A stretch of DNA of 64,000 nt, from contig JASAMV010001702.1 in assembly GCA_030248065.1 (NCBI GenBank), positions 1-64,000 on the forward strand. Reading direction: 5' to 3'. Below are positions 1 through 11,070 of this stretch, piece by piece; within the stretch, counting starts at the first letter, position 1; each line of letters opens with the position of its first letter. Below the pieces are notes generated by a model. It was given only the letters and a program-made list of their open reading frames with translations. It was not told the DNA's origin and did not search any database. The stretch comes from Rhynchonema sp. JSB1_4 (Eukaryota > Nematoda > Chromadorea > Monhysterida > Xyalidae). Made by a program: the position numbers and the translations under genes.

Positions 1-1933
1 GCGCATATTGGGGTACATACTTTGGTGCAGTTAACCTTTCCTGCGAACGCAGTCTATCCTTGTGGGGCGAATTCTTAGACTTGCGGCATTTCGTTCACTG
101 GTGTCGGTTTTTAAACCGACCACTGAACTTCTGCACATTTTTGGCGCAATTGGCATTGTTCCATCTATATTAAATTTTATTTTTATTTTACAGGTAACTT
201 TTATGTGCGTGATGTTAGAAATTTGATTTTGCTTTGGAAATTCTGGCAACCTTTAGACAAATGTTACCCATTAGTTCCTGACTAAAGGGGTCGTCATATT
301 TCCGTTCTTTAGCTTTTTTACTTGCTTGCATTGGAATGACGTGAAGTATGTAATGTCAGTTAACCATGCACGTTGGGCACCTGCATCATATCTCAGATTT
401 TCTGTGGGTAGAAGTGGTTGTGTTTGTACAAGACTTTGGAAGACTAGCAATTGGTGAGTGACTCATGACACCATAGTCTTGAAAGTGTTTGTATTTCAAT
501 GTAATTACCATTGCAAGTTATGAAAACAGTACACTTCTTCGGGAGCTGAAATTCAGGTTGCTTCGTCAGCATTTGTAACGTCCAATTTTGAAAACACACA
601 CAGAAAATGGGGGCAGAGTGATTCTTTTATGGCCCACATCTCAAACAAGTGGTACAACTCAGTTTGAGATTTGTACGATGCATAATGGGTAGACTGCGAT
701 GCATTGATGAAATCCTAGGGGCCAAAAATTGGTTCCGAACGGTGTTGCACCGAAGGCGGTCGATTCTTACCTGCCCAGGTTCTTATAATATCAATGGCCA
801 ACTTGTGTGTGAAGTGACTGTGATGCAAACACTGCGCTCTGAGCACCATAAGAATGTAAGACACGGCCAATTTGGAGCCACCGGCGTCAGGCAGATGTGG
901 CAGAAGACACCGTCGAATATCGTGGCTGAAATTTTAGAACAAAATTCAATATTTTCTTGGTTACAGGTCTCATCTTAGGGTCAAATAAAAAATAGGCAGT
1001 ATTGTTGGCGTTGGCCTAACTGAGCAGCAAAACAAACCTTGCACTTTCTGATTCAGATGAATTATAAGCGACAGTATCGGTATTAGATTGGTCATGGTGA
1101 TCATATGAAGTCAGTAAGATGCTTAATGGTGTGGAATTGGAAGTAATTTTTGTATCAATGAAAATGGTGATGGACACCGAACTGCCGATGTAAATATAAA
1201 CCCCACACCCCACCCACCACCACCCCCCCCCCCCAAAAAAAAACCCAAAAAAAAACAAAAAAAAAAACAAACAAAACCCATATGTTCTCGAAAACCAAAT
1301 TCGGCTACAGCGCGCACATGTAATTATGTTTGCTTCATTTTTTTATGTGAATAATTAAATCAATTTGTAGCAGTCCTCGTTCCTTCAGCTTCATTTCTGG
1401 AAACGACAAAGATTTTGTAACGTTTACTACACATGAACAGATTCCGAGTCATTTTGCTCGCGTCTTTGCAGTTCCTGATCCAAGCCGGTTTCCACACGAC
1501 GAAGCAAACTCGTACGGGGGGGACCTAAATCTATCTGCTCGTTTCGTGTCTCTAGCTCTCTACCAATTATGGTTTTCATCCTGGTTTTTATGTCCACATC
1601 TTGTTATTCGGAAAAGGTCTGCGATTCTGCCGACTTAGAGCAGGTGCTTTTCTTCAAGCCGTTGACACTGTTACTTAATGAGGCTTTTCGTCCCAAAATA
1701 GCACGTACCTGAGCATCTGTCGTCATCAGTGTCAGGTTTTGTTTTGACAGAAAACATGTGACGAAGGCTGTGGCCTAATTAATTCGAAAAAAGGGCCGTC
1801 TGGATAAGGAACTAAGCCATTTCTCGCAAACACTGAGTCGGTTTTCGCTCAACCGGAGTCCCATTCTGAACGGAATTCTTCTTGTAGGAAGGACTTGTGT
1901 AGCGCAACGTCAACAACGATTTAAGCGAAAAAA
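1..1933. other. Intergenic, no supported gene
   Basis: No open frame here has a signal peptide, splice pattern or recognisable domain. A C- and A-rich low-complexity run lies at about 1201-1275. The last ~170 bases before 1934 resemble the DNA upstream of the paralogous gene at 4369 (both contain a GGCCTAATTAA motif, a CATTTCTC motif and a GTAGCGC motif), so the promoter region was duplicated with the gene. Confidence 0.5.
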
Positions 1934-2276
1934 ATGACCAATAATTTCCCAGTGGTGCTTTTGATTCTGAGCGTGATGGTTGTCTTACCGTTCGGAGGCT
2001 ATGCAGTCGGTAGACCCGATGTTGACATGTACAAATTGGCCAAGTTCTTTCGGCGAGTCTACTCTTATAGTGAGTTGCTGTAAAGTAAAGCACATTTTTG
2101 TTAGCAGTTGTATCCTTTGTTTTCTCCATGGAAACAAATCACAAAGCCATCAATTTTTAGGGCCACCGCGTGATGCGCGGGTCGCGAGTCTGACCGAACA
2201 GGACAAAATTATCGAACAGCAGGAGAAGAACTGGCAGATTATCTGGAAACAAGTCTTCGGTGCGAAACCTTTCTAA
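1934..2276 (+). CDS. Small secreted protein, family A copy 1 (83 aa, 2 exons)
   Basis: Exons are 1934-2069 and 2161-2276. The intron begins GTGAGT, ends TTTTTAG and is phase 1. The start ATG follows an A-rich leader and opens a hydrophobic signal peptide (residues 1 to about 24, ending GGYA). The mature part begins VGRPDVDMYK, carries a KFFRRVYSY segment and ends in VFGAKPF followed by TAA. There are no cysteines in the mature part. An AATAAA lies near 2525. A paralogue with the same intron position lies at 4369-4727; there the codon matching this stop is CAA and the protein runs four residues longer. I do not recognise the family. A neuropeptide-like or other extracellular role is only an inference from size and signal peptide. 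Confidence 0.72.
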
Positions 2277-4368
2277 AATTCTTCATGATCGTACAGCTTA
2301 AACACGTATTTGCCATGAAACTAGCGTGGTTGTGTAACGATTCAGCGATTCAACTTCATTGTCAATAATTAATTGATTAATTATATTACTCAATCGTTCA
2401 GTTTCTGTGTTTTCTTCACTGAGCACACATTTGTTTACAATAATTGCTGAAAAAGTTTCTTCAACTCAAAAACGATTGTATATTTAGTTGTCTGTTTGCT
2501 ATTTGTCGTCAACGATATTTTTGAAAATAAAAAGATTAAAACGCCACGAGCAGCTGAGGTGACTGGGAAGACGAAACCTCATGCTGTGCAGTACCTCATC
2601 ATGTATCAATACCTCATGTCTCTGTACCTCGCTCTGCGACAATACCTCATGTCTTAACGTCCCAGGGGGAACCAGCAGTAAGGGCCGATGGTGTGCTGTT
2701 AACATGGGTTTAAAAAACTCAAACTTGGATTGGGCTTTTGTCTAATGGGTACACCCTTCATGCAAACATAAAGCAGAATCTTGCAACAATTGAGGATTAG
2801 CATGTGAACGCTATGTTCACTTCATTCCATGTGCCCTCCATCAAGGTGAACGTCATAGCTTACAAACTTTGGAAGCCCTGTGCCCTGCCCATAAACGCAC
2901 ATTGCCCCTAGAATTAAACCACTAAGGTTTATATCGCACTTTATATCTGTATCAAATGCCAGAATGAATGATAAATACAACAGGATCACGCTTGATACTC
3001 TTACTCCTCCCCCGCCAAGGGAGCCTATGGAAAGAAATTTGGGGTATAAATACAGAAGAAAATTGGCGGAAAGCACCAGAAATCCCTTTATCACTTCCTT
3101 TCTATGCTTAAAATCAGCCTAAATACAACCGAAACCAGAGCTCAAAATAACTTTTCTCTCTTCTTTTTTACACTTTTTTACCCCGCATGTCCACCATTTA
3201 AACCACTAAGGTTTATCCGTGTCAAATTCCAGAATGAATAATAAATACAAGAGGATCACGCGTGATACTCTAGCAAGCCCACACAACCATTCGATATAGT
3301 CATATCAATGGGACACGAGAAACAGTTTGACTATAACGAATTATGACTATAGCGAATTAAGTACTTATGGAACAAATCAGTACTTAAGAATGGAATACAG
3401 TGAAAAACGCAGTGTGCCGGTGCATCTGTATTCTACTGAAATGGGTGTTCGTCAGTTTACTCGAACTTTGTGTGTTTGCTGTGTTGTTTGCATGTCCTAC
3501 GCCCTTGTGCTCAGTTTGGTGCACGCATTGCAAAATGTGCAATTTGGCGAACGAGCTAAACCAGCACCCCCAAGCTAACGTAAGGTTCAGTTTGCATTCG
3601 ACGCATTTGAGGTGTTTTCACACAAACTTTTTGACACGCTTTTGGTGTTGTGTGTTGAGTGCGGTTGACTCACAAGTTCGTTTTTTCGACTACTGCTTCA
3701 TTTCTGTTTTCGACCACGCAACAATTTTTGAAGGTTGAGCAGTCACAAATTCTTGCCCGTCTCGTCACAACTTTGCAACTCACATGCGCTTGTGCTGAAG
3801 CAAATTTATTCAGACGGAGCTAATTTGTTGTTTTTGACTGACTTGTTTCAACCCTTAACCTATCAGCCGACTTTGAAAGATGTTTCTGATGATCAAGAGG
3901 TGCTTCACGCTCTCCGATTAGCACACCCCCGAATAGCTCCTTTATGTTATAATGAGACGTATCCGTAGCAAACAAAAATCTTCCTGGAAAATTTGCAGGG
4001 ATGTAGATGTGACAAACTATGCTTCAATTGCTAGCACTAAAACATGGTGGGTGTACATAAAGCAGTCAACCGGCTTTAATGTACGTTAACTTGCCCTTTG
4101 AAGCATGTTTGGCATTTAATAATTAGCCACTCATTGTTGTTAATAATCAATCCTAATCAAAAAAGGAGGAAACATGATTCATTACACTGTATAATGCTTT
4201 AAATGTCATGGCCTAATTAAAAATCAATTCAGAAACGTTTAAAAGGGCTGTCGAGGAAGTTGATTGCGCCATTTCTCAAAAACGCCGATTTTTAGTTCAA
4301 CTGCTTTAAACGAAATTCTACTCGTGGAACTTTGGTAGCGCGAAGCTAACAACAATTCAAACGAGAAA
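2277..4368. other. Intergenic between family A copies; holds a direct repeat
   Basis: No gene is supported. A ~75-85 base direct repeat occurs at about 2916-3002 and 3199-3271, both starting AAACCACTAAGGTTTAT and ending in a GATCACGC-TGATACTCT block. Overlapping open frames at 3327-3738 lack a plausible start or splice context and look incidental. Confidence 0.45.
2916..3271 (+). repeat. Pair of diverged direct repeats
   Basis: Two copies (about 2916-3002 and 3199-3271) share AAACCACTAAGGTTTAT, CCAGAATGAAT and AGGATCACGC blocks with substitutions and one short deletion. The spacing is about 283 bases. No terminal inverted repeats were seen. Confidence 0.6.
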
Positions 4369-4727
4369 ATGACCAATAATTTCCCGTTTGTGCTTTTGAT
4401 TCTGAGCGTGGTGGTTGTCTTACCGATCAACGGCTATGCAGTCGGCAGACCCGATGGCGTTGACATGTACAAATTGGCCGAGTTCTTTCGCCGGGTCTAC
4501 TCTTATTGTGAGTGTCGCTGTAATGCAGCACCGTTGTTTTATGAACCATCTCGTGTTATTTGCTTGAAAGTAATCGTTTTAAAACCTCCGAATTTTTAGT
4601 GCCACCGCGTGGTGCGCGCAACGCGAGCCCAAGCGAACAAGCCAAAATTGTCGAACAACAAGAGAAGAACTGGAAAACCACATGGGAACAGGTCTTTGGA
4701 ACGAAACCTTTCCAAAATTCTGCTTAA
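4369..4727 (+). CDS. Small secreted protein, family A copy 2 (88 aa, 2 exons)
   Basis: Exons are 4369-4507 and 4600-4727, with a GTGAGT donor, an AATTTTTAG acceptor and phase 1. The signal peptide spans residues 1 to about 24. The mature chain begins VGRPDGVDMYKLAEFFRRVY, continues through a PPRGAR segment and a Q/E/K-rich stretch, and ends FGTKPFQNSA. The intron site, the acidic-basic pattern and most residues match copy 1 at 1934. The main differences are an inserted Gly after GRPD and the four-residue C-terminal extension. An AATAAA lies at about 4852. Retention of an intact frame and splice sites in both copies argues both are functional. The family is unknown to me; it is an extracellular protein by its signal peptide. 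Confidence 0.73.
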
Positions 4728-5049
4728 TTGCTTGCTTCCTGGGTGTTTGCAGTGATCACCGGTCTCCAAGCCTTAATATTTTTGTACATTTGTATAATTT
4801 ATGGCAATGTGACGATATCTGTTTTCAGAAAATGTTGTACACATGCCTAAAGCAATAAAACGTGTTTTGATGCATATGTGTGAGAAAACAGTTATATTCT
4901 CAAACGCACCGAAGATGAAAACGACGCAATTACATACAGTATGTACCTCAAAAAGATCTAAACGGTGGCGATTTCTCGGAAGCGACGAAAGTTTTGCTTC
5001 CCCCACGTCACACTGGCTCCGAGTTTAACCCGAGGGGAACTCCCTCCAT

Positions 5050-5377
5050 GTGCTGTATACATGCTGTAGCACAACATTTTCATTCAAAATTAACAAAAGA
5101 TAATCACAAAAAAAAGAACATTATTGGTATTTCCCTGGTTTTAATTTTGAGCGTGGTTGTTGTCTCGCCCGTCGAGGGCTATGCAGTCAGCAGGGGCGAT
5201 AATGTTGACATGTGGAAATTGGGAGTGCTTACCACTGGTCTACCAGGAAAAGAGCCCAAAAGACAGCTAGGTTGCCAGCCAGGAAAATCTTTCCACGTGA
5301 AGGAAATATCCACAAAAATACAGCGGCTCAGGCTTTCATGCTGGTTTGGGATTAGGCTGCCAGCCAAGAAGACATGA
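5050..5377 (+). pseudogene. Decayed third copy of family A
   Basis: Bases about 5125-5222 translate as a hydrophobic leader (LVLILSVVVVSPVEGYAV) followed by SRGDNVDMWKLG, clearly matching exon 1 of the genes at 1934 and 4369. The ATG at the expected place is gone; the nearest in-frame ATG (5050) adds about 30 unrelated residues. Similarity stops after WKLG, where the FFRRVY segment should follow, and no matching second exon was found before 5700. It could be a divergent gene with new ends, but loss of start, exon end and exon 2 favours a pseudogene. Confidence 0.55.
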
Positions 5378-6241
5378 CCAAACGAGAACTTCACGACGCT
5401 GAGCCTCAACAGATCCAGTGCCCAAATCATGGTCTCCTACTGCATCTGTATGCTTTTTTGCACATTAAGCTTTGTTTTTTTTCTTTGTTTCATTTTTCGG
5501 AACCTTTGATCCTCGGGATTTCTATTTTTCACAGCGTAACATTCGCCCGTTTCTCAGTCCGTTTAGGGGGTGCCGTTCTGGTTCCAAGAAGTCACAAGAA
5601 GGAAAAAGAAGGCCAAATATCGTAAGATTTTTACTCTCTCACATCTTCAAACGTCAAAAGTTCGAGTTTCACTGTCGCGCCGTCCCCGGGGGTTTGCAGT
5701 AAACAAGGTCTTCATCGTACACATACTGTGTTGCGGAATTATTGCGGTTCGACATTTTCCTTGCATATTTAATTACGTGGCCTAAGTTCTCGGAAATGTA
5801 ACCGCCATCGCGGGATGGTTGCGCCTCCAAACGCGATGATGACAACTTCAGGCCCAGCTGGCTGACCTGAATTTCTTGTGTGCTAATGCGAACAGCAACG
5901 TCGTTCAACGCACGCACGCTATGGCAATAAGCAAATTTACGCACCGAGGAAGAGAACGTGTGATTATCAAGCAAGTACACTGTGGCGGTCGCGCTTTCGA
6001 GAGCATATGGGCCAGTGGCTGACAAAGACAAGACAAACTCTTTCAACAGCAATATTTTATTGCGAACAAGTCAGGCAAAGCGAGTGCTCATACCTATTTA
6101 CTTGAAGATCGTTCTCGAACTAAGATCGACGTCTTCATTCGGACTAAAAACCTTTTAGCTAGACGCCATCTATACTATGTACAGTCTGGAAACCATGCAT
6201 TTAACTTCTATTGTGAACTCTGAGCCGCCACACCAAACGTA

Positions 6242-6323
6242 TGCTCCCGGAAGGACTCGAACCTCCGACCTCCTGCCACCAGGCCTGGACGGCCAGTTGC
6301 TCTACCAACTGAGCTACGGGAAC
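6242..6323 (-). tRNA. tRNA-like sequence (probable tRNA-derived SINE head or tRNA pseudogene)
   Basis: Read on the minus strand it has a 7-bp acceptor stem (GTTCCCG with CGGGAGC, one G-T), a good A box (TAGCTCAGTTGGTAGAGC), a T arm GGAGG-TTCGAGT-CCTTC with B box, and discriminator A. The 82-nt length leaves 31 nt between D and T arms, and I cannot fold these into a normal 5-bp anticodon stem with 7-nt loop, nor into a regular class II tRNA. The flanking 6225-6445 region is missing from the paralogous block near 10000, consistent with insertion. It may be transcribed by Pol III but is unlikely to be a working tRNA. Confidence 0.45.
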
Positions 6324-6498
6324 GCGGTCTGGCTGCGGCTCAAAGTTGCACTTATACCCATGCAACCGTCCAGACACACACTGCTGTGCACGCCACGCGC
6401 TACACGTTGCGCTGGCTAGCAGACTTCCAGTCCACACGTCTACGCAAATTCACACACAGCACGCGTCTACGCACATTCAAATAAAGCATGTATGAATG

Positions 6499-6801
6499 TA
6501 TAGTCTCTTGATTATATTTCGACATAGTGTATAAGCCCCATTCAGCGATGTTTGGAGCGGGCTGGGTCGACGCCATTCTAAATGAATGTTTCAAACATTG
6601 CTAACTCAGGCAAAAGACCGATTGAACATTGCTTTCCGTGTGGCGCAAAAACACGTGGCCCGTCATCGCACAGCACCAACAATGTTCAATGGCTCTGCGA
6701 ATCAGTTGGCAATGCCTGAAACATTCATTTAGAATGGCGTCGACCCAGCCCGCTCCAAACATCGCTGAATGGGGCTGTCGAAATATAATCAACAGACTAT
6801 A
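6499..6801. mobile_element. Foldback MITE with arms of about 110 bp
   Basis: The ends are TATAGTCT and AGACTATA. The arms share TTGATTATATTTCGACA, then GCCCCATTCAGCGATG and a GGCGTCGAC-containing block, and a TGAATGTTTCA block, in opposite orientation. The left arm has a 10-base insertion (TAGTGTATAA) relative to the right. The paralogous block near 10060 lacks the element, giving an approximate empty site. There is no transposase gene. A TA target-site duplication is possible at the ends. Confidence 0.75.
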
Positions 6802-6864
6802 ACGTTATTATACATTTTCTGATCACAATATTGGCCCTTTGGTTTTAATCACCAAACAATGTTT

Positions 6865-7296
6865 CTAGCCCCTGCCAGGACTGTTGATGCGTTTCTCGCA
6901 AATCAATCGATACAGATTATCACGTGGCATCACCCTTCTGATCAGATCGCAGTGTTTGAGGATTTGTGCCACAAACGCGTCAAAATACTCTGCCATTTCT
7001 TCATCCGTCTGGACGCCTGCTGCAAACAAAAGTTCAGTATCGGGTCCTTGTTGATCACAAACGTTTTTTGAGTGAATTGAGGATATTTCAAGGTGGTTTC
7101 GACTTTCGCATGAAAATGGTTTCGCTGTCTGTCTATAGCGACTTTACCAAAATGACAAATGTAGTAACCCAAATAAGTAAAATGTTAAACAAATTTTCTT
7201 GGCCATACTGCCTGATCGTCGATCAACAAGTGGATTGGAGTGCACAGTTTGAGCAATCAATGCCCCGATGGTCACCAAGCAGAGTTGTGCCAACAT
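6865..7296 (-). CDS. Novel small secreted peptide precursor, copy 1 (79 aa, 2 exons)
   Basis: Exon 1 is 7296 down to 7212 and encodes a signal peptide (MLAQLCLVTIGALIAQTVHS) followed by NPLVDRRS. Exon 2 is 7019 down to 6865, ends in TAG, and encodes an acidic then helical segment with two cysteines (ILKHCDLIRRVMPRD and LYRLICEKR), ending SPGRG. The intron is phase 1; its donor reads CAG-GCAGTA, so it is probably GC-AG, while copy 2 at 10489 has GTAAAA. The copies differ at about 11 of 240 coding bases and only 3 residues, which suggests selection on the protein. I do not recognise the family; the size, signal peptide and dibasic RR/KR sites would suit a peptide hormone, but this is inference. 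Confidence 0.72.
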
Positions 7297-9300
7297 AGCG
7301 CCAGTACCAGCTTTGTTGTTTTGTTTTAATTCTTGTCAATAAACCAATCAAGGCGTCTGAACCTGAATAGAGAGAATTTGAAGCGTGGTGTGTACTGTGC
7401 GTGTCAGTGTCACGTGAACCAACACGCTAACAATACGTCATACACCTTCGGTAGCCCACATTCACAGTACCTGTTTACGTCAACGCAATGACCTTCTAGT
7501 ATAGCCGTCTACATATAGTGGACATCTCTTGCAACGCGATCATGCTGCCCCATGTGATGGTAGACTTTCTTTATAGTGACAGAAAATTCCGTGTCCTGAT
7601 CATGCTTGCTTAAACGTGGCAGACTGTTTGCTTAGTTGGTAAAATTTTGAAAAACGTTTGCCCCAAATTGTTTCCGATTGTTACTGAATAGAGCCCCGGA
7701 GGGCTCAATTCGGGGATGGGGTTCTACTTATGGAAAACTCCGGTTCTTAGCGTGGTAAAGGTCGGCTTTCCTCGTTATGGCGCTAAGGACCAAAAGGGAT
7801 TAGTGTAGAGATTATCACAGGATTACTGTAGATGACGTAGATTTAGAAATATAACTTTGATCCTATATACATAAACATGTCGAGCTTGGTATCGATGGGC
7901 GTCATTTTCCACGCTGAAGTTAACAGTGACAAACTTACTTTTATAGTCTTGCAAATGACACATCATTTTTGCGTCGATACCACCTTCTTGCGAACGAGCT
8001 TCGGAGGCCCATAATCGTGGTGTTCGACTGAGTGAAGATTAACTGGAGACAAACAACTAGCTTTTGCACCTCTACCGAACTAAAGTGCCAAATTCAAACC
8101 ACCCAAGAACGCAGCAACAAATTCACATCGACACAGAAAAGAAAGATGCTTCAATTAAAAATCTTGAAAGGAATTTAATGGCAGGAAGGTGTTGGCAGTA
8201 TGATTAGATATGAACATACTCATCCATCTTGGTAAAACCGTGCCGCAAACTGCGATACGCCAGAAGGCCCTCGGCAGCCGGTGACGACCGACACGGTGAA
8301 TCATTCACGTCTCTCTCGATTCAGGTGATATGACGATGTGGTTTGTCGCAAATTGTAGATCTTGAAAACATCTACCAGAATCAATAATGTTTACTGCACT
8401 TAGCCCAGTGATCCGAATGACGCACGGTTGCGCACGCAGAGACCGTCGTGTTGAATAACAGACGTCAAAGTTACTCCGTTCCCAACACATACATAGCACA
8501 TCATCTACGTATACTCAAAGTCACGCGCTGATAACAAATACATCGGTTTCAAGTTGAGTAGCAGTACCGATAAAAAGGTAAACAAATGCCCTACATAAGT
8601 GCACAAGTTGAGCTCAAACTTCGTGGTTATTACACTGCCTTACCCTCCATTTGCAGAAAAACCTCCCTGATACAACTGTAAGTTGACCGAATATCAGGTC
8701 ATTCGGGCCCAAAAAATGTCTCTCTGCGTCACCACTTCCTGCGTGGCAGTTTCATGCGTCAGTAGACACACAATTTGCTGAACTTTACGTCTTGACCAGC
8801 GAACCATACTACCGCTTGAATTCTACGTCTTGTCCAACCCTACGTCTCGCCGAAAGGATGCAACGTAGAAAAACATGTGCACCACCTCTACGTTTCGTAC
8901 GGTTTATCTCTTAACGTTACTGGGACAGCATAGTGAAACAACTAACGAGACTAAATTAATAACTAAATAATTAAGAATAACTCACATGCAAACATGAACT
9001 ACCACATCATCAAAGCATTATCATTATTAATTGCATACATATTCATAGTTATAATCAGGTACAAATTTTCTGATCTGTGCATGTACATACATACGTACCG
9101 TATATAACAGCATTACTGGACAATCTTAATTCTATATCACCACAGTACTGACAACTTTTTGCTTTTAGGCTGTGCAAACCGCATTCAGTTATTGTATTGA
9201 TGTTGTGCTCATATACCTGCTGTGGTTATACCCGAAGTAAAAGACAGACAGAGAGACAGACAGTGACAATGATATTAGTATCATTACTCTCGAACACTTC
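7297..9300. other. Intergenic, no supported gene
   Basis: The part up to about 7780 belongs to the duplicated block. The rest is AT-rich DNA without a signal-peptide exon or domain that I can identify. A (GACA)-rich stretch occurs at about 9243-9268. Confidence 0.45.
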
Positions 9301-11070
9301 AAATGTCAAGAAAATGCGAGTTTCATTGTCGCGCCGTCCTCGCAGGTGTTTACCTACAGAAAGTTCATGATTGTTGTGTGCCCGGGCAAATTGTTGAGCA
9401 GATTTTATATGCCCTATATTCCCTATGCCATTATGTGCAACGCTAAGGTTAACTGGTGTTGCGTCCGTAAATCGTCATCGTACACATATTGTGTTGCGGA
9501 ATTATTGAGGTTCAACGCTTTTCTTGCAGTTTTGATTAATCGGCCCAAATCCTCGGAAACGTGACCGCCACCTGGGACGGTTGCGGGCCTCCGAACGCGA
9601 TGATGACAACCTCTGGCGGGCCCAGCTGGTTGACCTCAATTTCTTGTGTCCTAACGCGAATAGCAACGTTGTTCAGCGCACGCACGTTTTGAGACGAAAA
9701 CGAAACTTACGCACTGAGGTGGAATGCGGGCGATGTACCAGTACACTGATTGGCGGCGGTGACGCCTTAGAGAATAGGGCCATTGGTGGCCGACAAAGGC
9801 AAGACAAGAGCTTTCAACAGCAATGTTTTACTGCAAACAAGTCAAGCGTAACGCGAGACCTTATACCCATTCACTTGAAAATTGCTCTTGAACTGAGATC
9901 AACTTCTTCATTCGGAATAAGAACATATATAAATAAGCAAGACGCAGTCTATATTTTATTACAGTCAGCAAAACCTGTATTTAAGTTCAATCCTTTACTT
10001 ACTCCTTTACTCAGCACGCGTCTGCGGAAATTCATCATTTAAAGCATTCAAGTTAATGAATGTATGCATGAAACGGTACATTTCCTGATCACAATTTCCA
10101 AGATGAAGGTTATTATAGCCCTTTGGTTTTAATCTCCAAACAATGCTTCTAGCCCCTGCCAGGACTGTTGATGCGTTTCTCACAAATCAATCGATACAGA
10201 TTATCACGCGGCATCACCCTTCTGATCAGATCGCAGTGTTTGAGGATTTGTGCCACAAACGCCTCAAAATACTCTGCCATTTCTTGATCCGTCTGGACTC
10301 CTGCTGCAAACAAAAGTTCAGTATCGGGTCCTTGTTGATCACGAAACGTTTTTTGTGAATTGAGGATATTTCAAGGTGGTTTCGACTTTCGCATGAAAAC
10401 GGTTTTGCTGTCTGTCTATAACGACTTTACCAAAATGATGAATATAGTAACCAAAATAAGTCAAATTTTTTAAACAAAAATATTTTACCTGATCGTCGAT
10501 CAACAAGTGGATTGGAGTGCACGGTTTGCGCAATCAAGGCTCCAATGGTCACCAAGCAGAGTTGTGTCAACATCGCGCCAGTGTTGTTGTTTTGTTTTAA
10601 TTTTAGTGAATAAACTAATGGCCACGTCTGAATCTGAAAAGAGAGAATTTGAAGCGTAGTGACGTATGTACTGCGTCTGGACTCAGTGACGCGTGACACA
10701 CAAGCATGTATGTACGTCATATGTACATCTTCGGTAGCTAACATATCCACAGATCCTGTTTACGGGACGCGATCATAGTCTGTAATTAACCTCCTGATTG
10801 CCACCCTAGATAGTGGATATTCTTTGTAGTGACAGAAAATTCAGTGTCCCCGATCATGTCCCTATAAAGACGATTACACTGTTTGAACTTTAGGAGCAAA
10901 ACATTTTGGCAACAACTTTTGCTTATTAGATAAATTATTGAAAAGCGTTTGCACCAAATTGTTTCCTAATGTTGCCGGAGGGCTCAATTCGTGGAGAGTT
11001 CCATGTGGAAAACTCCGGTTCTTGAATATCGAGGGAAAGGTGGGCTTCCTATTTATGTCCCTGTGGACCA
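9290..11070. repeat. Duplicated block, copy 2 (partner about 5640-7780)
   Basis: Collinear with copy 1 and in direct orientation, with the 79-aa peptide gene retained. It lacks the tRNA-like insert and the 303-bp foldback element present in copy 1. Non-coding parts have drifted more than the peptide exons. Confidence 0.75.
10149..10573 (-). CDS. Novel small secreted peptide precursor, copy 2 (79 aa, 2 exons)
   Basis: Exon 1 is 10573-10489 with signal peptide MLTQLCLVTIGALIAQTVHS; exon 2 is 10303-10149, ending TAG. The intron is phase 1 with donor GTAAAA and acceptor TTTGCAG. Compared with copy 1 at 6865 there are three amino-acid changes (A3T, one E to Q and one D to E in the acidic segment) and about eight silent changes. 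Both mature chains keep the two cysteines 17 residues apart and the C-terminal SPGRG. Intact frames in both copies imply that both are genes. The function is unknown; it is extracellular by its signal peptide. Confidence 0.75.

Larger units (their letters stand above)
5640..7780. repeat. Duplicated block, copy 1 (partner about 9290-11070)
   Basis: The two blocks align in the same order. Shared landmarks are a TGTCGCGCCGTCC motif (5670 and 9330), a TGTTGCGGAATTATTG motif, the 79-aa peptide gene (6865-7296 and 10149-10573), a TAGTGACAGAAAATTC motif, and a CCGGAGGGCTCAATTCG motif (about 7694 and 10976). Copy 1 is longer because it contains a tRNA-like segment (6242-6323) and a foldback element (6499-6801) that have no counterpart in copy 2. 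Confidence 0.75.

Noticed and set aside
3327..3738. Overlapping plus-strand frames of 83 and 112 codons
   Set aside because: Start codons are doubtful (GTG in one), no splice context, no domain; Cys/Phe-rich composition follows the local T/G richness.
5669..6052. 127-codon minus-strand frame
   Set aside because: The matching part of the second duplicated block (about 9320-9850) has stops and frameshifts in this frame, so it is not conserved as protein. There is no signal peptide or domain.
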